Source: Bedellia somnulentella
Taxonomy: Eukaryota; Arthropoda; Insecta; Lepidoptera; Bedelliidae
NCBI GenBank assembly: GCA_963576735.1
Contig: OY755176.1
Span: forward strand, 10,463,423 to 10,527,422
DNA length: 64,000 nucleotides
Direction of reading: 5' to 3'
Shown here piece by piece: positions 53,291 to 64,000 of this stretch. How positions within the stretch are numbered: position 1 is the first letter of the stretch; the number at the start of each line of letters is the position of its first letter. The position numbers were made by a program, and so were the translations under genes. The notes under the pieces are model-generated. The model was not told where the DNA came from. It saw only the letters and a program-made list of their open reading frames with translations, and made no database searches.

Positions 53291-56200
53291 ACATACATAC
53301 ATATACTCACGCCATCAGTTCCCATTGGGGTAGGCAGAGACTATTGATCGCCACTTCGTACGATCCTGACAAACCTCTCTAGCTTCGTTTACATCCATCA
53401 ATCTTTTCATGCATGCTCTTTTATTCTTCATACTTCGGACGCCAGCCTTTTTGAGCACACTCTCAATTTGGTCCAAGTGTGTTCTCTGTGGTCGTCCTCT
53501 ACTAACTGTACCATCCACACTAGCTCTGTAGATCCCTTTTACCAATTTTCTATCATCCATCCTCTCTATGTGCCCAAACCATCTCAACATTCCTTTTTCT
53601 ATCTTTCTTACAATATCATCTTTCACACCACACTTTTCACGAATAACACTATTTCTCACTCGGTCACATAATGTAACATTACAAATTTTTCTGAGGGACC
53701 TCATCTCTACTGCATTCACTTTGCTCTCATGCTTCTTCTGCCACACCCAACATTCGCTTCCATACATAAGCGTAGGAACAAGAACAGCATCATGTACAGC
53801 CATTCGGGCCTTTTCAGACACCGATTGACAGGTCATTAGGCTATTCATTGCTCCATTTACCGCATTACCCTTTTTCACTCTTCTTTCAATATCTTCATCA
53901 CATTTTCCATCCCTTGTAAACAAACTTCCCAGATATACAAACTCCTTCACCTGTTCCACATCCTTACCATCAATCGCAATCACGCATTCTGTCACATCTT
54001 CCTGTCTCTCAAAAACCATCGTTTTGGTCTTATCCACATTCACCCTCATTCCCTTTCTTACAAAAGACTCACATGCAATATTCATCATCTCTTGCAATTC
54101 TTCTGCCGACGATGCAAGTAGCACTTGATCGTCAGCATACAAGAGGCATTTAATGATGAATCCACTCATTCTTAGTCCATAATCACTTTCACGCAACTCT
54201 GTCAAACAGTCATCCATGAACAAATAGAAGAGCCACGGAGAAGCTACGCATCCCTGTCGGACACCCCTAGAGATTCCGAACCAGTCAGTGTTTTCCCCGT
54301 TTACTCTTACACATGCACTAGAATCCTCATAGAGTGATACTAATGCACGTATAAGTTGACTCCCCAAACCGAACTTGGATAACACCTCCCATAAACACTT
54401 TCTTACCACCCTATCATACGCCTTCTCTAAATCAATGAAGGAGCAATACACCTTTTGGTTCTTAGCTAAGAACTTTTCAGTGATGCTCCTTAAAGAGAAG
54501 ATTTGATCCATACATCCCATTCCTTTCCTAAATCCCGCTTGCACATCCCATATTTTCTCATCAGTTTCATTCATCACTCTTTCAATCAGTACCTTAGCAT
54601 ACAATTTACCAACAATGCTGAGTAAGCTGATGCCGCGGTAGTTTTTAGCCTCTTGGTGTGACCCCTTTCCTTTATATAGAGGCACAATCACCGCCTTGCA
54701 CCAGTCTCGTGGAACTTTGCCACTCGACCAACATTTTTGGAAAAGGAAGTACAACCAAGAAGCCACCAAACCTTTACCAGCCCTCAGCATTTCGATAGTA
54801 ATCCTATCATACCCTGCCGCCTTCCCTACTTTCATACTTTTCATTGCTTTCATTATTTCATCCATACTAATCTCGCTGTCACTAAATTCACCCATCTCCT
54901 CGTTCCAATCAACATTACTGTCGATTGGCAAAGAAACGGATGCATCCTCTTTTTCAAACAGTCCCTCAAAATAATTCTTCCATACCCGTTTCATGCTACT
55001 TTCATCCGTCACCAATTCACCCTGTTCATCTCTTATTACACTCACTCTCGTGTTTTGGGAAACTCCCTTTTCCTTCCGGATATACTTCCAGAATAACTTT
55101 TGGTTATTCCGGAAATTATCAGAAAGTTTCGTCTCACACCACTCTTGCAAATCCCGCTTTTTCCTTTCTATTTTCTTCTTTACCTCATTCTTCCGTCGCA
55201 CATTCAACCATCGTCGATTTGAGCACATCCCATACTTCTTCTATTTCCATTTCATCCTTCATCTCCACGCAACTTAGTCTATCATCCAATTTCCTCAAGT
55301 ATTCATCTCTGATATTTTCATCTTCTTGCAGTTTTTCTACTTTTATTCTCGCAAAATCCGTTGTTGACACTTTAGGCCTGTGACGCCAACGCGTGCACAG
55401 ACCCCTTAAGCCTTTCATCAACTATCACAAAATCAATCATACTTCTCTCGCTTCCCCTCTGTCTTGTATACATATGGATATCTTTGTGTTTAAACAACGT
55501 GTTTGTAACACAAAGATTCCTCTCCAAACATACCTCAATCAATTTCTCACCATTCTCATTCACCCTATGATCACCAAACTTTCCTAAAACTCTTTCGCAA
55601 CCGTTTCGTGACACACCCACCCAGCCATTAAAATCTCCTAACATTACAAGTCTCTCATTCTGATCACACCCATTCACAACATCGTCTAACAGATTCCAAA
55701 ACTCCTCCCTCTCGGATGGGGATTTAGACATGTCCGGAGCATATACGCAAATTATGCGCATCCGGACTAGTCCCAATTTCACCTTAATCTACAGGAGCCT
55801 TGGACTCACACATTCGTAATCTTTCATACACTGAGCCATCCTTTCAGATATCAGAAGTCCCACTCCTTGGCTAGCTCGGTCACTGTCAGCAACTCCAGAC
55901 CAGATTGCTGTAATGTTGCCAAGTTGTGAAACTTCCTTTCCCTTACGCTTCGTCTCATTTACACATAGAAAATCCAGTTTTCTTTCATTCATAATCATAC
56001 ATACTTCATCTAATTTTTCAAACATTCCTCCACATACATTCATCGTACTGAAGCGGGTCTCTTTAGCCCACTTTTCGCCCCGTGAGCAACCATGGCGTGA
56101 TGAGTGGCGAGCTACATCGCCGCCTCCGTGTTTACTGAAATTTGAACACATATTGGACCCACGAGAAGCAAGGGAAGTGAACTGTCCACCTAGCCAGAGC

Positions 56201-56420
56201 CCCGCTTGACTAGGTAAGGTTATTTAGTACCCGGAGTGCACCAAGCTCCGGGACGGCGGCACGCTAGCGACCAGGCTCACCCCTGGCCATGCATCCCTCG
56301 GCGCGGCAGACCTTGGATTGGTGTAAGAGCGAAGATGGAAAGCCCTAGTCCCTTAGTCGACTTCTACGACACCCACGGGAAGAGATGGGGTAGTGCTATT
56401 CTAAGCCGACACTACACAGC
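53291..56420 (-). mobile_element. RTE-B LINE, copy 1 of a duplicated pair
   Basis: A 3130-bp minus-strand element running from the 5' end 'gctgtgtagtgtcggctta' (56420) to the 'gcgtgagtatatgtatgtatg' tail (53291). The GC-rich 5' UTR holds 'cctagtcaagcggggctctg'. The same lesions are found in copy 2. No target duplication is evident. Confidence 0.9.
53315..56151 (-). pseudogene. RTE-B endonuclease-reverse transcriptase, broken (copy 1)
   Basis: Start MCSNFSKHGGGDVARH at 56151. An APE-type endonuclease runs in pieces: LDFLCVNETKRKG (catalytic Glu) and LGLVRMRIICVYAP after a Trp-to-stop change at about 55789. MLGDFNGWVG and RSMIDFVIVDERL follow. A deletion then removes the segment with the S/TDH histidine; the sequence resumes at GLCTRWR near 55400. 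A second deletion of about 175 bp near 55220 removes the linker (PPTSWWDKDVK in the 11.6-kb copy) and shifts frame. The last 637 codons are open: VGKAAGYDRITIEML, FIDLEKAYDRVV (motif A), GVRQGCVASPWLF and LLYADDQVLLAS (YADD). YGSECWVWQ and the AYPNGN end follow. The RT part looks catalytically complete; the endonuclease is dead. Confidence 0.88.
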
Positions 56421-57370
56421 AATAAAAAAGAAAAACAAAAACTTCAAATTAAAAACTAAACAGAAAAAAAAACAAATATTGTTACTTAAAACTATATTAT
56501 TATTTTTTATTTAAAAAAGAACCGCCTTCCAAAATCCAACTGAAAAGAATAAAATAATTTTTATTTATTTTATTATGTACAACTCTATTCAACTTCTTTT
56601 TTGTAGTAAGTGTAAATAGATAAGTAAATAGTTTAATTGAAGTATAGTTACTTTCTTTTCAATACGGAAATCTTCGTTTAGACAGTAATTTAACTAGGCA
56701 TAGTTGAATTTATATACGTGCACTATCTCTTTATAAAATGGCGTTGACTGTACGCAATCATCCCTTGGTGTCCTATCTAACTGATTCCGGCCAATCGTTT
56801 CTGAGATAAAAATATTAGTAAAAAATGTGTGTGAAACAAACTCGTCTATTTAAAAATATCAGTACAGATAGACTAGAATATAACCATTTTCAAATCACGT
56901 TATAAAACTATGTTTAATAGTGTTATCTAGTATTATATGAAAGCTAATATTTATTTAATCATTGAAGTCTAATTATTGACCGATACTGCCAGAGGCCATG
57001 CCACCTGCAAGTCCGTAGCTTAATATTTTGGATGATATAAGTTGTTAAACGAAATGGTATCTATTTCTGTATGAAAAAAATAAGAATGTAAGGAGTTTCT
57101 TGTTACGTTTAGAAAAACCTTCCGCAGAAACAATAGAGCCAGTAGTTTGAAATATTGACGTTCAAAAAGTATATGTTAAGATTTTATTTTAAACAAAAAT
57201 ATTGAGTTTGAGTATTTCCTGAAATTATGTTTACGTTTTATGCGTTATAAAGGCTAAACAGTCAAACATACCTAATAACGTAATAAGTTCTCCATTGCAG
57301 AGAGATTATTGCTCACTTCCTAGAAAGAACTCTCGAGCTTCGTTTACATTCAACTAAATTTTCATAATTT
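56421..57370. other. Unassigned; 56421-56836 repeated at 63585-64000
   Basis: No gene or known repeat seen. The first 416 bp form the shared 5' flank of the duplicated RTE-B copies. Confidence 0.45.
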
Positions 57371-57375
57371 ATATG

Positions 57376-57545
57376 TAGAATAGAATAGAATAGAATAGAA
57401 AACTCTTTATTGTACATCAAATATGGAAAAACAATTACAAATACACAGAACGAATTAACAAAAGTACAATTGGCGGTCTTATCACTAAAAGCGATCTCTT
57501 CCAGACAACCTTTGAATGGAGAGGTCAATAAATTAGAGTCATGTG
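57376..57545 (-). mobile_element. LINE 3' UTR with (TTCTA)n tail, minus strand
   Basis: (tagaa)5 at 57376-57400 is the reverse of the tail, then 'aactctttattgtacatcaa' (reverse of an AATAAAGAGTT signal) and 'aaaagcgatctcttccagac'. The 'gtctggaagagatcgctttt' segment is a widespread lepidopteran Jockey-like LINE 3' end. A plus-strand relic is at 58645. Confidence 0.65.
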
Positions 57546-58274
57546 AGATAGATGTACAACAACATGGTGAAACTGATAACTATGCGTTAAACTGCACAAA
57601 CAATACAACAATCCAGTCATACTTAAATCTAGTTATAAAATAATAAACTATTAACAAACATATATAAATATTATGATACATATTTTTATTTATATACTTT
57701 TATTATTTTTATTTTTATTTATTTTTATTTACTACTGTGGAAGAAAATTTTACCTTATTAAAAGATACCAATATTTTAAGTAGTAGTTTACCTGTTGAAT
57801 AGCCCGTTAGCAAAAATCATTTTTTTCTCAAAGCTCAGATAAACCCAACTCCATCAAAAATTACTTTCGATAATGTTTGCCATTTCCTAGAAAATGTCGG
57901 AGAATATTTCACATCCGAAGAAAGGATTTCTCTCGTACAATTTTTATTTTGTAATCTCGGCTGCCACACGTTCTGTTCACTAACTTTTTCTTTTTTATGC
58001 TTCAAATATCAAATGTGAGGTATTATTACCTCTTAGAGCATAGAGAATAAGTCCTCTTGTATTTTTTATATATTAAATCAATAAAAACTCAATTACAGAT
58101 CCACATACATTTCTTGGCCGGTAAGGGCGTCGCTGTCATCGATATTAGTATTGCCAGTAAATAAAAATTTACCATTATAAGGGAAATAATTTTACATCAT
58201 TCAGGCTAATTTATTTATGTATTGAAATGTCTTAATAAAACAATTTATATAATATTCATTTAATTAATAACTAG
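57546..58274. other. Unassigned AT-rich stretch
   Basis: No supported feature. Confidence 0.4.
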
Positions 58275-58275
58275 T

Positions 58276-58530
58276 TACTGTGTAGTGTCGGCTTAGAATA
58301 GCACTACCCCATTTCTGCCGGTGGGTGTACGTAAGAGGCGACTAACGGTATTGGGGCTTTTAAGAGATTTTTGGGCGATGCGGTTGGAGACCCATCACCA
58401 ATAAACTTTATTTTACCATCTTTACCCCACTCAACTTTCCAAAAGTGCCTGGGAGTTTCTAATTCTTTAGCTCTGGCTACCCCTTCTAGGGATTTACAGC
58501 CGTGAGTATATGTATGTATGCATGTATGTA
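58276..58530 (+). mobile_element. SINE-B copy, nearly complete
   Basis: 'ctgtgtagtgtcggcttag', 'cgatgcggttggagaccc', 'gctctggctaccccttcta', 'gatttacagccgtgagtat' and a (TATG)n tail. This copy is the best one for comparison with the RTE-B ends. Confidence 0.9.
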
Positions 58531-58642
58531 ATAACTATTATTGTAAGTAAACAAGTTCGTTTTAATGTAAGCTAATTATATTTATTTATTTTTGCCCTTG
58601 TCTGGTATGTCTACCCGAATGACTGTGTATGCTAAATTTGCT

Positions 58643-58714
58643 GATCTCACCTCCCAAATGTTGTCTGGAAGAGATCGCTTTTAGCGATAACACTGCCAAT
58701 TGTACTTCTCTGCA
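58643..58714 (+). mobile_element. LINE 3' UTR fragment (same family as 57376)
   Basis: 'cctcccaaatgttgtctgga' and 'agagatcgcttttagcgata' match the minus-strand copy at 57376-57545; the tail is lost. Confidence 0.55.
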
Positions 58715-58985
58715 AACTGTTTCATTATTTTATACTCAAGGATTTGTTATTTGTGACACTCAAGAGTTAATAAGTGGGTAACTACATAAAATCATTTTTT
58801 AATCCTGTAAATCAGAGGCTTACCTTGTCGTGTACTGTCTTTTACATTTCATATTCACACATAGATCCCCTGAAAAGGTGACACAGAAAAAATAATTCTA
58901 AACATCAGATATCGTTTGGGTCATTCATTTTGCTGGGTCAGTGAATTTATGGGCCTTTTTTATTCCTGTTAACAGTCTTGTAACA

Positions 58986-59350
58986 TATAACATAACATAA
59001 ACGTTCACGCCGAATACCCCCGAAGGAGTTTGGCAGAGGTACTAATACTTCTGAACATCACGTGACTTTGTCACCTGACGTTCAGAGTACCCACGTTTTG
59101 CATGGACAGTGTACTCACGTGATAGGGGGCGGGCCTATCGCCATTTCGTACGAATACACTGTCACACGACTAAGTACAACTCAGCCATGTGGGTTTCCTC
59201 ACGATGTTTTCCCTCACCGTTAACAACCGTGATTAATTAACCACACATATGTCTTTAGAAAAGATAAATTTGGTGTAGGCCCGATCCGGGATTTGAACAC
59301 TAGTCGCTTGCACGTTAACCGGTGTTGTACCCATTAAGCTATCACGCATT
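58986..59350 (-). mobile_element. SINE-A copy (A1), minus orientation
   Basis: Starts with the tail 'ataacataacataaacgttc', carries the A1 segment 'atcacgtgactttgtcacct', and ends with the reverse of the head 'cattaagctatcacgc'. The A and B boxes are mutated. Confidence 0.85.
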
Positions 59351-60454
59351 TGCCTTGTATTTTTATATATATGTCAGACAGTTATGACTTAAGAAATGAC
59401 ACATTGGTACATCCCCGCATTTGGATTAGAACCCACACATCAGTGTATACGAAGTGAAATCTTATTCGGGAGCATTTCCCCACTTCCCGTAACTCGCACT
59501 GCTATAGTCATGCGCGCACAACTTTTCGGACGGTGTTAGCTTACTTAGATAAAATTTAACAAAATAAATAATAATTTTCATATTTTTTTTATTGAATACA
59601 GGAAATAAAAGCGTTTATTAATAAGCAAAGATACATCATAAAAATAAATGTCTTTAAAAAAAAGTTTCCACTACAAAAATATTAATGAAAGTGATAATTT
59701 ATTATATACGTAGGTCACCCTATAATTTTTATTTAGTTGAGAACTAACTGACAATGACAGGCCGAAATTTCAAAATGGCGACGGTAGTACCGTAGTCGCC
59801 GCCGGCCAAGAAAAGATTGTGGATCTGTAGTAACTTATTTCTGTGAATTTGGCTTGACAATTGACACACATGCATATGTTATCTTTTGATTGTCACATTC
59901 TGTGGTAAAATCGACGTCAATTATAGAATATTATTGTTTCTTATTAATGTTATTTGTCTAAGGCAAGGAGGAATAATAGTTAGCAGACAATCACTGGATC
60001 ATATTTAATGTAATTAATTTAACGTGTTTTGTCTTTAAAAATAATGACCGATTTACTCTAACTAACAATTTATTTTCATCCTCATTTAAAATATGTAAAT
60101 TAAAAAACGGATAAAAGGGGAAAGATCAAATTTTTCTTGGTAATTTACCAATGAACCATGTCACAGAGCGGGCGGAGACGCAAATGGACTACTAATTTAT
60201 GGTAACAACGAAAATTGCTTCCGAAAAAGCCGACAAAGAACGCTATGAATAAAATTTCAGTTATTTCCCAGACATTTCTCAAGACGATTGCATTAAGGGG
60301 TTGAGTCTAGTATTTTGGCCGATGAGAAATTTGTTTATTTTATAACTAGATTTAAGGCGCTAAGAGAATTTGATCACTGAGATACGCTTGTATTTGTGTT
60401 AAATTGGTTTGTGTCTATGGTGGTTTTAAATTATTTTTAATAGTTAAATATTAT
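59351..60454. other. Unassigned; includes a degenerate tRNA-like B box and a GC-richer patch
   Basis: 'ggattagaacccacac' near 59432 is the reverse of a B-box-like word. 'caaaatggcgacggtagtac' near 59771 has a good start context but meets a stop after six codons. No gene supported. Confidence 0.35.
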
Positions 60455-63400
60455 ACATACATACATATACTCACGCCATCAGTTCCCATTGGGGTAGGCA
60501 GAGACTATCGATCGCCACTTCGTACGATCCTGACAAACCTCTCTAGCTTCGTTTACATCCATCAATCTTTTCATACATGCTCTTTTATTCTTCATACTTC
60601 GGACGCCAGCCTTTTTGAGCACACTCTCAATTTGGTCCAAGTGTGTTCTCTGTGGTCGTCCTCTACTAACTGTACCATCCACACTAGCTCTGTAGATCCC
60701 TTTTACCAATTTTCTATCATCCATCCTCTCTATGTGCCCAAACCATCTCAACATTCCTTTTTCTATCTTTCTTACAATATCATCTTTCACACCACACTTT
60801 TCACGAATAACACTATTTCTCACTCGGTCACATAATGTAACATTACAAATTTTTCTGAGGGACCTCATCTCTACTGCATTCACTTTGCTCTCATGCTTCT
60901 TCTGCCACACCCAACATTCGCTTCCATACATAAGCGTAGGAACAAGAACAGCATCATGTACAGCCATTCGGGCCTTTTCAGACACCGATTGACAGGTCAT
61001 TAGGCTATTCATTGCTCCATTTACCGCATTACCCTTTTTCACTCTTCTTTCAATATCTTCATCACATTTTCCATCCCTTGTAAACAAACTTCCCAGATAT
61101 ACAAACTCCTTCACCTGTTCCACATCCTTACCATCAATCGCAATCACGCATTCTGTCACATCTTCCTGTCTCTCAAAAACCATCGTTTTGGTCTTATCCA
61201 CATTCACCCTCATTCCCTTTCTTACAAAAGACTCACATGCAATATTCATCATCTCTTGCAATTCTTCTGCCGACGATGCAAGTAGCACTTGATCGTCAGC
61301 ATACAAGAGGCATTTAATGATGAATCCACTCATTCTTAGTCCATAATCACTTTCACGCAACTCTGTCAAACAGTCATCCATGAACAAATAGAAGAGCCAC
61401 GGAGAAGCTACGCATCCCTGTCGGACACCCCTAGAGATTCCGAACCAGTCAGTGTTTTCCCCGTTTACTCTTACACATGCACTAGAATCCTCATAGAGTG
61501 ATACTAATGCACGTATAAGTTGACTCCCCAAACCGAACTTGGATAACACCTCCCATAAACACTTTCTTACCACCCTATCATACGCCTTCTCTAAATCAAT
61601 GAAGGAGCAATACACCTTTTGGTTCTTAGCTAAGAACTTTTCAGTGATGCTCCTTAAAGAGAAGATTTGATCCATACATCCCATTCCTTTCCTAAATCCC
61701 GCTTGCACATCCCATATTTTCTCATCAGTTTCATTCATCACTCTTTCAATCAGTACCTTAGCATACAATTTACCAACAATGCTGAGTAAGCTGATGCCGC
61801 GGTAGTTTTTAGCCTCTTGGTGTGACCCCTTTCCTTTATATAGAGGCACAATCACCGCCTTGCACCAGTCTCGTGGAACTTTGCCACTCGACCAACATTT
61901 TTGGAAAAGGAAGTACAACCAAGAAGCCACCAAACCTTTACCAGCCCTCAGCATTTCGATAGTAATCCTATCATACCCTGCCGCCTTCCCTACTTTCATA
62001 CTTTTCATTGCTTTCATTATTTCATCCATACTAATCTCGCTGTCACTAAATTCACCCATCTCCTCGTTCCAATCAACATTACTGTCGATTGGCAAAGAAA
62101 CGGATGCATCCTCTTTTTCAAACAGTCCCTCAAAATAATTCTTCCATACCCGTTTCATGCTACTTTCATCCGTCACCAATTCACCCTGTTCATCTCTTAT
62201 TACACTCACTCTCGTGTTTTGGGAAACTCCCTTTTCCTTCCGGATATACTTCCAGAATAACTTTTGGTTATTCCGGAAATTATCAGAAAGTTTCGTCTCA
62301 CACCACTCTTGCAAATCCCGCTTTTTCCTTTCTATTTTCTTCTTTACCTCATTCTTCCGTCGCACATTCAACCATCGTCGATTTGAGCACATCCCATACT
62401 TCTTCTATTTCCATTTCATCCTTCATCTCCACGCAACTTAGTCTATCATCCAATTTCCTCAAGTATTCATCTCTGATATTTTCATCTTCTTGCAGTTTTT
62501 CTACTTTTATTCTCGCAAAATCCGTTGTTGACACTTTAGGCCTGTGACGCCAACGCGTGCACAGACCCCTTAAGCCTTTCATCAACTATCACAAAATCAA
62601 TCATACTTCTCTCGCTTCCCCTCTGTCTTGTATACATATGGATATCTTTGTGTTTAAACAACGTGTTTGTAACACAAAGATTCCTCTCCAAACATACCTC
62701 AATCAATTTCTCACCATTCTCATTCACCCTATGATCACCAAACTTTCCTAAAACTCTTTCGCAACCGTTTCGTGACACACCCACCCAGCCATTAAAATCT
62801 CCTAACATTACAAGTCTCTCATTCTGATCACACCCATTCACAACATCGTCTAACAGATTCCAAAACTCCTCCCTCTCGGATGGGGATTTAGACATGTCCG
62901 GAGCATATACGCAAATTATGCGCATCCGGACTAGTCCCAATTTCACCTTAATCTACAGGAGCCTTGGACTCACACATTCGTAATCTTTCATACACTGAGC
63001 CATCCTTTCAGATATCAGAAGTCCCACTCCTTGGCTAGCTCGGTCACTGTCAGCAACTCCAGACCAGATTGCTGTAATGTTGCCAAGTTGTGAAACTTCC
63101 TTTCCCTTACGCTTCGTCTCATTTACACATAGAAAATCCAGTTTTCTTTCATTCATAATCATACATACTTCATCTAATTTTTCAAACATTCCTCCACATA
63201 CATTCATCGTACTGAAGCGGGTCTCTTTAGCCCACTTTTCGCCCCGTGAGCAACCATGGCGTGATGAGTGGCGAGCTACATCGCCGCCTCCGTGTTTACT
63301 GAAATTTGAACACATATTGGACCCACGAGAAGCAAGGGAAGTGAACTGTCCACCTAGCCAGAGCCCCGCTTGACTAGGTAAGGTTATTTAGTACCCGGAG

Positions 63401-63584
63401 TGCACCAAGCTCCGGGACGGCGGCACGCTAGCGACCAGGCTCACCCCTGGCCATGCATCCCTCGGCGCGGCAGACCTTGGATTGGTGTAAGAGCGAAGAT
63501 GGAAAGCCCTAGTCCCTTAGTCGACTTCTACGACACCCACGGGAAGAGATGGGGTAGTGCTATTCTAAGCCGACACTACACAGC
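60455..63584 (-). mobile_element. RTE-B LINE, copy 2 of a duplicated pair
   Basis: Same length, orientation and lesions as 53291-56420, offset by 7164 bp. Because the disabling deletions and the nonsense codon are shared, it arose by DNA duplication or an equivalent event, not as an independent insertion of an active element. Confidence 0.9.
60479..63315 (-). pseudogene. RTE-B endonuclease-reverse transcriptase, broken (copy 2)
   Basis: All coding pieces match copy 1 residue for residue: the 120-, 136- and 78-codon endonuclease fragments and the 637-codon reverse transcriptase fragment. The Trp-to-stop change lies at about 62953, and the two deletions lie near 62560 and 62385. The YADD and motif A aspartates are intact. 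If expressed, only a reverse transcriptase moiety could be made, without a working endonuclease. Confidence 0.88.
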
Positions 63585-64000
63585 AATAAAAAAGAAAAAC
63601 AAAAACTTCAAATTAAAAACTAAACAGAAAAAAAAACAAATATTGTTACTTAAAACTATATTATTATTTTTTATTTAAAAAAGAACCGCCTTCCAAAATC
63701 CAACTGAAAAGAATAAAATAATTTTTATTTATTTTATTATGTACAACTCTATTCAACTTCTTTTTTGTAGTAAGTGTAAATAGATAAGTAAATAGTTTAA
63801 TTGAAGTATAGTTACTTTCTTTTCAATACGGAAATCTTCGTTTAGACAGTAATTTAACTAGGCATAGTTGAATTTATATACGTGCACTATCTCTTTATAA
63901 AATGGCGTTGACTGTACGCAATCATCCCTTGGTGTCCTATCTAACTGATTCCGGCCAATCGTTTCTGAGATAAAAATATTAGTAAAAAATGTGTGTGAAA

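Larger units (their letters stand above)
53291..56836. repeat. Left copy of a 7164-bp-spaced duplication
   Basis: Matches 60455-64000 over its full 3546 bp. By eye I see only two mismatches, at 53345/60509 and 53411/60575, both synonymous in the RTE-B frame. The identity includes 416 bp of non-LINE DNA beyond the LINE 5' end (56421-56836). Confidence 0.9.
60455..64000. repeat. Right copy of the 7164-bp-spaced duplication (runs off the window)
   Basis: Identical to 53291-56836 apart from two mismatches near its left end. The true right end lies beyond the window. Confidence 0.9.

Noticed and set aside
54696..55383. Long plus-strand ORFs opposite the RTE-B reverse transcriptase (also at 61860-62547)
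   Set aside because: They are antisense shadows of the RTE-B coding frame, duplicated together with it, and have no recognisable motifs.
58099..58120. Possible 22-nt micro-exon between 'aattacag' and 'gtaaggg'
   Set aside because: Splice-like ends occur often by chance, and the piece is too short to support.
59771..59800. Start codon in 'caaaatggcgacggtag'
   Set aside because: The frame stops after six codons and no splice donor rescues it convincingly.
1..64000. CRISPR arrays, bacterial operons, phage genes, rRNA genes
   Set aside because: Nothing resembling them is present; the window is eukaryotic, transposon-rich DNA.

Overview
The window looks like intergenic or intronic DNA from a lepidopteran (moth or butterfly) nuclear genome. 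It is AT-rich and has no bacterial operons or phage genes. It is packed with insect-type transposable elements, including two RTE-superfamily LINEs with (TGA)n or (TATG)n tails, tRNA-derived SINEs, a piggyBac with TTAA target sites, and the 'gggttccgtagc' and 'aaccgacttc' repeat types that I associate with Lepidoptera. A 200-N gap at 47185-47384 shows it is a draft assembly. Repeat names used below (RTE-A, RTE-B, SINE-A, SINE-B) are local labels, not database names.

Layout. 0-6.2 kb: tail of a Jockey/CR1-type LINE, a 5'-truncated Jockey-type LINE on the minus strand, a tRNA-derived SINE, and a full-length RTE LINE (RTE-A, 2940-6125) with an intact 990-aa endonuclease/reverse transcriptase ORF and a perfect 12-bp target-site duplication. 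7.5-8.6 kb: a 565-bp Harbinger-like element (TTA duplication, long inverted repeats) that keeps the start of a MADF-domain gene, then a SINE-A with a target-site duplication. 11.6-15.4 kb: a complete-length but broken RTE-B LINE between perfect 10-bp duplications, carrying a nested 468-bp MITE. 16.0 kb: the only convincing host coding sequence, a 120-nt exon encoding the start of a PDZ domain, with consensus splice sites. 16.6-34 kb: RTE-B fragments, SINE-A and SINE-B copies, and a 455-aa ORF combining a zinc finger with part of a reverse transcriptase. 34.6-37.8 kb: a Tc1/mariner-type transposase pseudogene and an internally deleted piggyBac. 38-47 kb: nested repeats, a 141-bp tandem duplication, and a MITE with 55-bp inverted repeats. 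47.5-51.7 kb: essentially featureless. 51.8-53.1 kb: a minisatellite of about 144 bp, an RTE 3' end, and a Helitron-like coding relic. 53.3-64 kb: two nearly identical broken RTE-B copies, offset by exactly 7164 bp and sharing 5' flanking DNA.

How the parts relate. SINE-B appears to be a non-autonomous partner of RTE-B, because it matches RTE-B at both its 5' and 3' ends. SINE-A comes in two subfamilies. Several nestings give relative ages: MITE into RTE-B, SINE-B into SINE-A, SINE-B into two larger repeats, and a MITE into a SINE-B tail. The host PDZ exon lies on the plus strand. Much of the window may therefore be intron of that gene, but I could not recognise a second exon. I see no clearly new biological system. 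The strongest leads are the 7.16-kb duplication, the LINE-derived SINE-B family, the MADF-bearing mini-Harbinger, the intact RTE-A and the zinc-finger reverse-transcriptase ORF.
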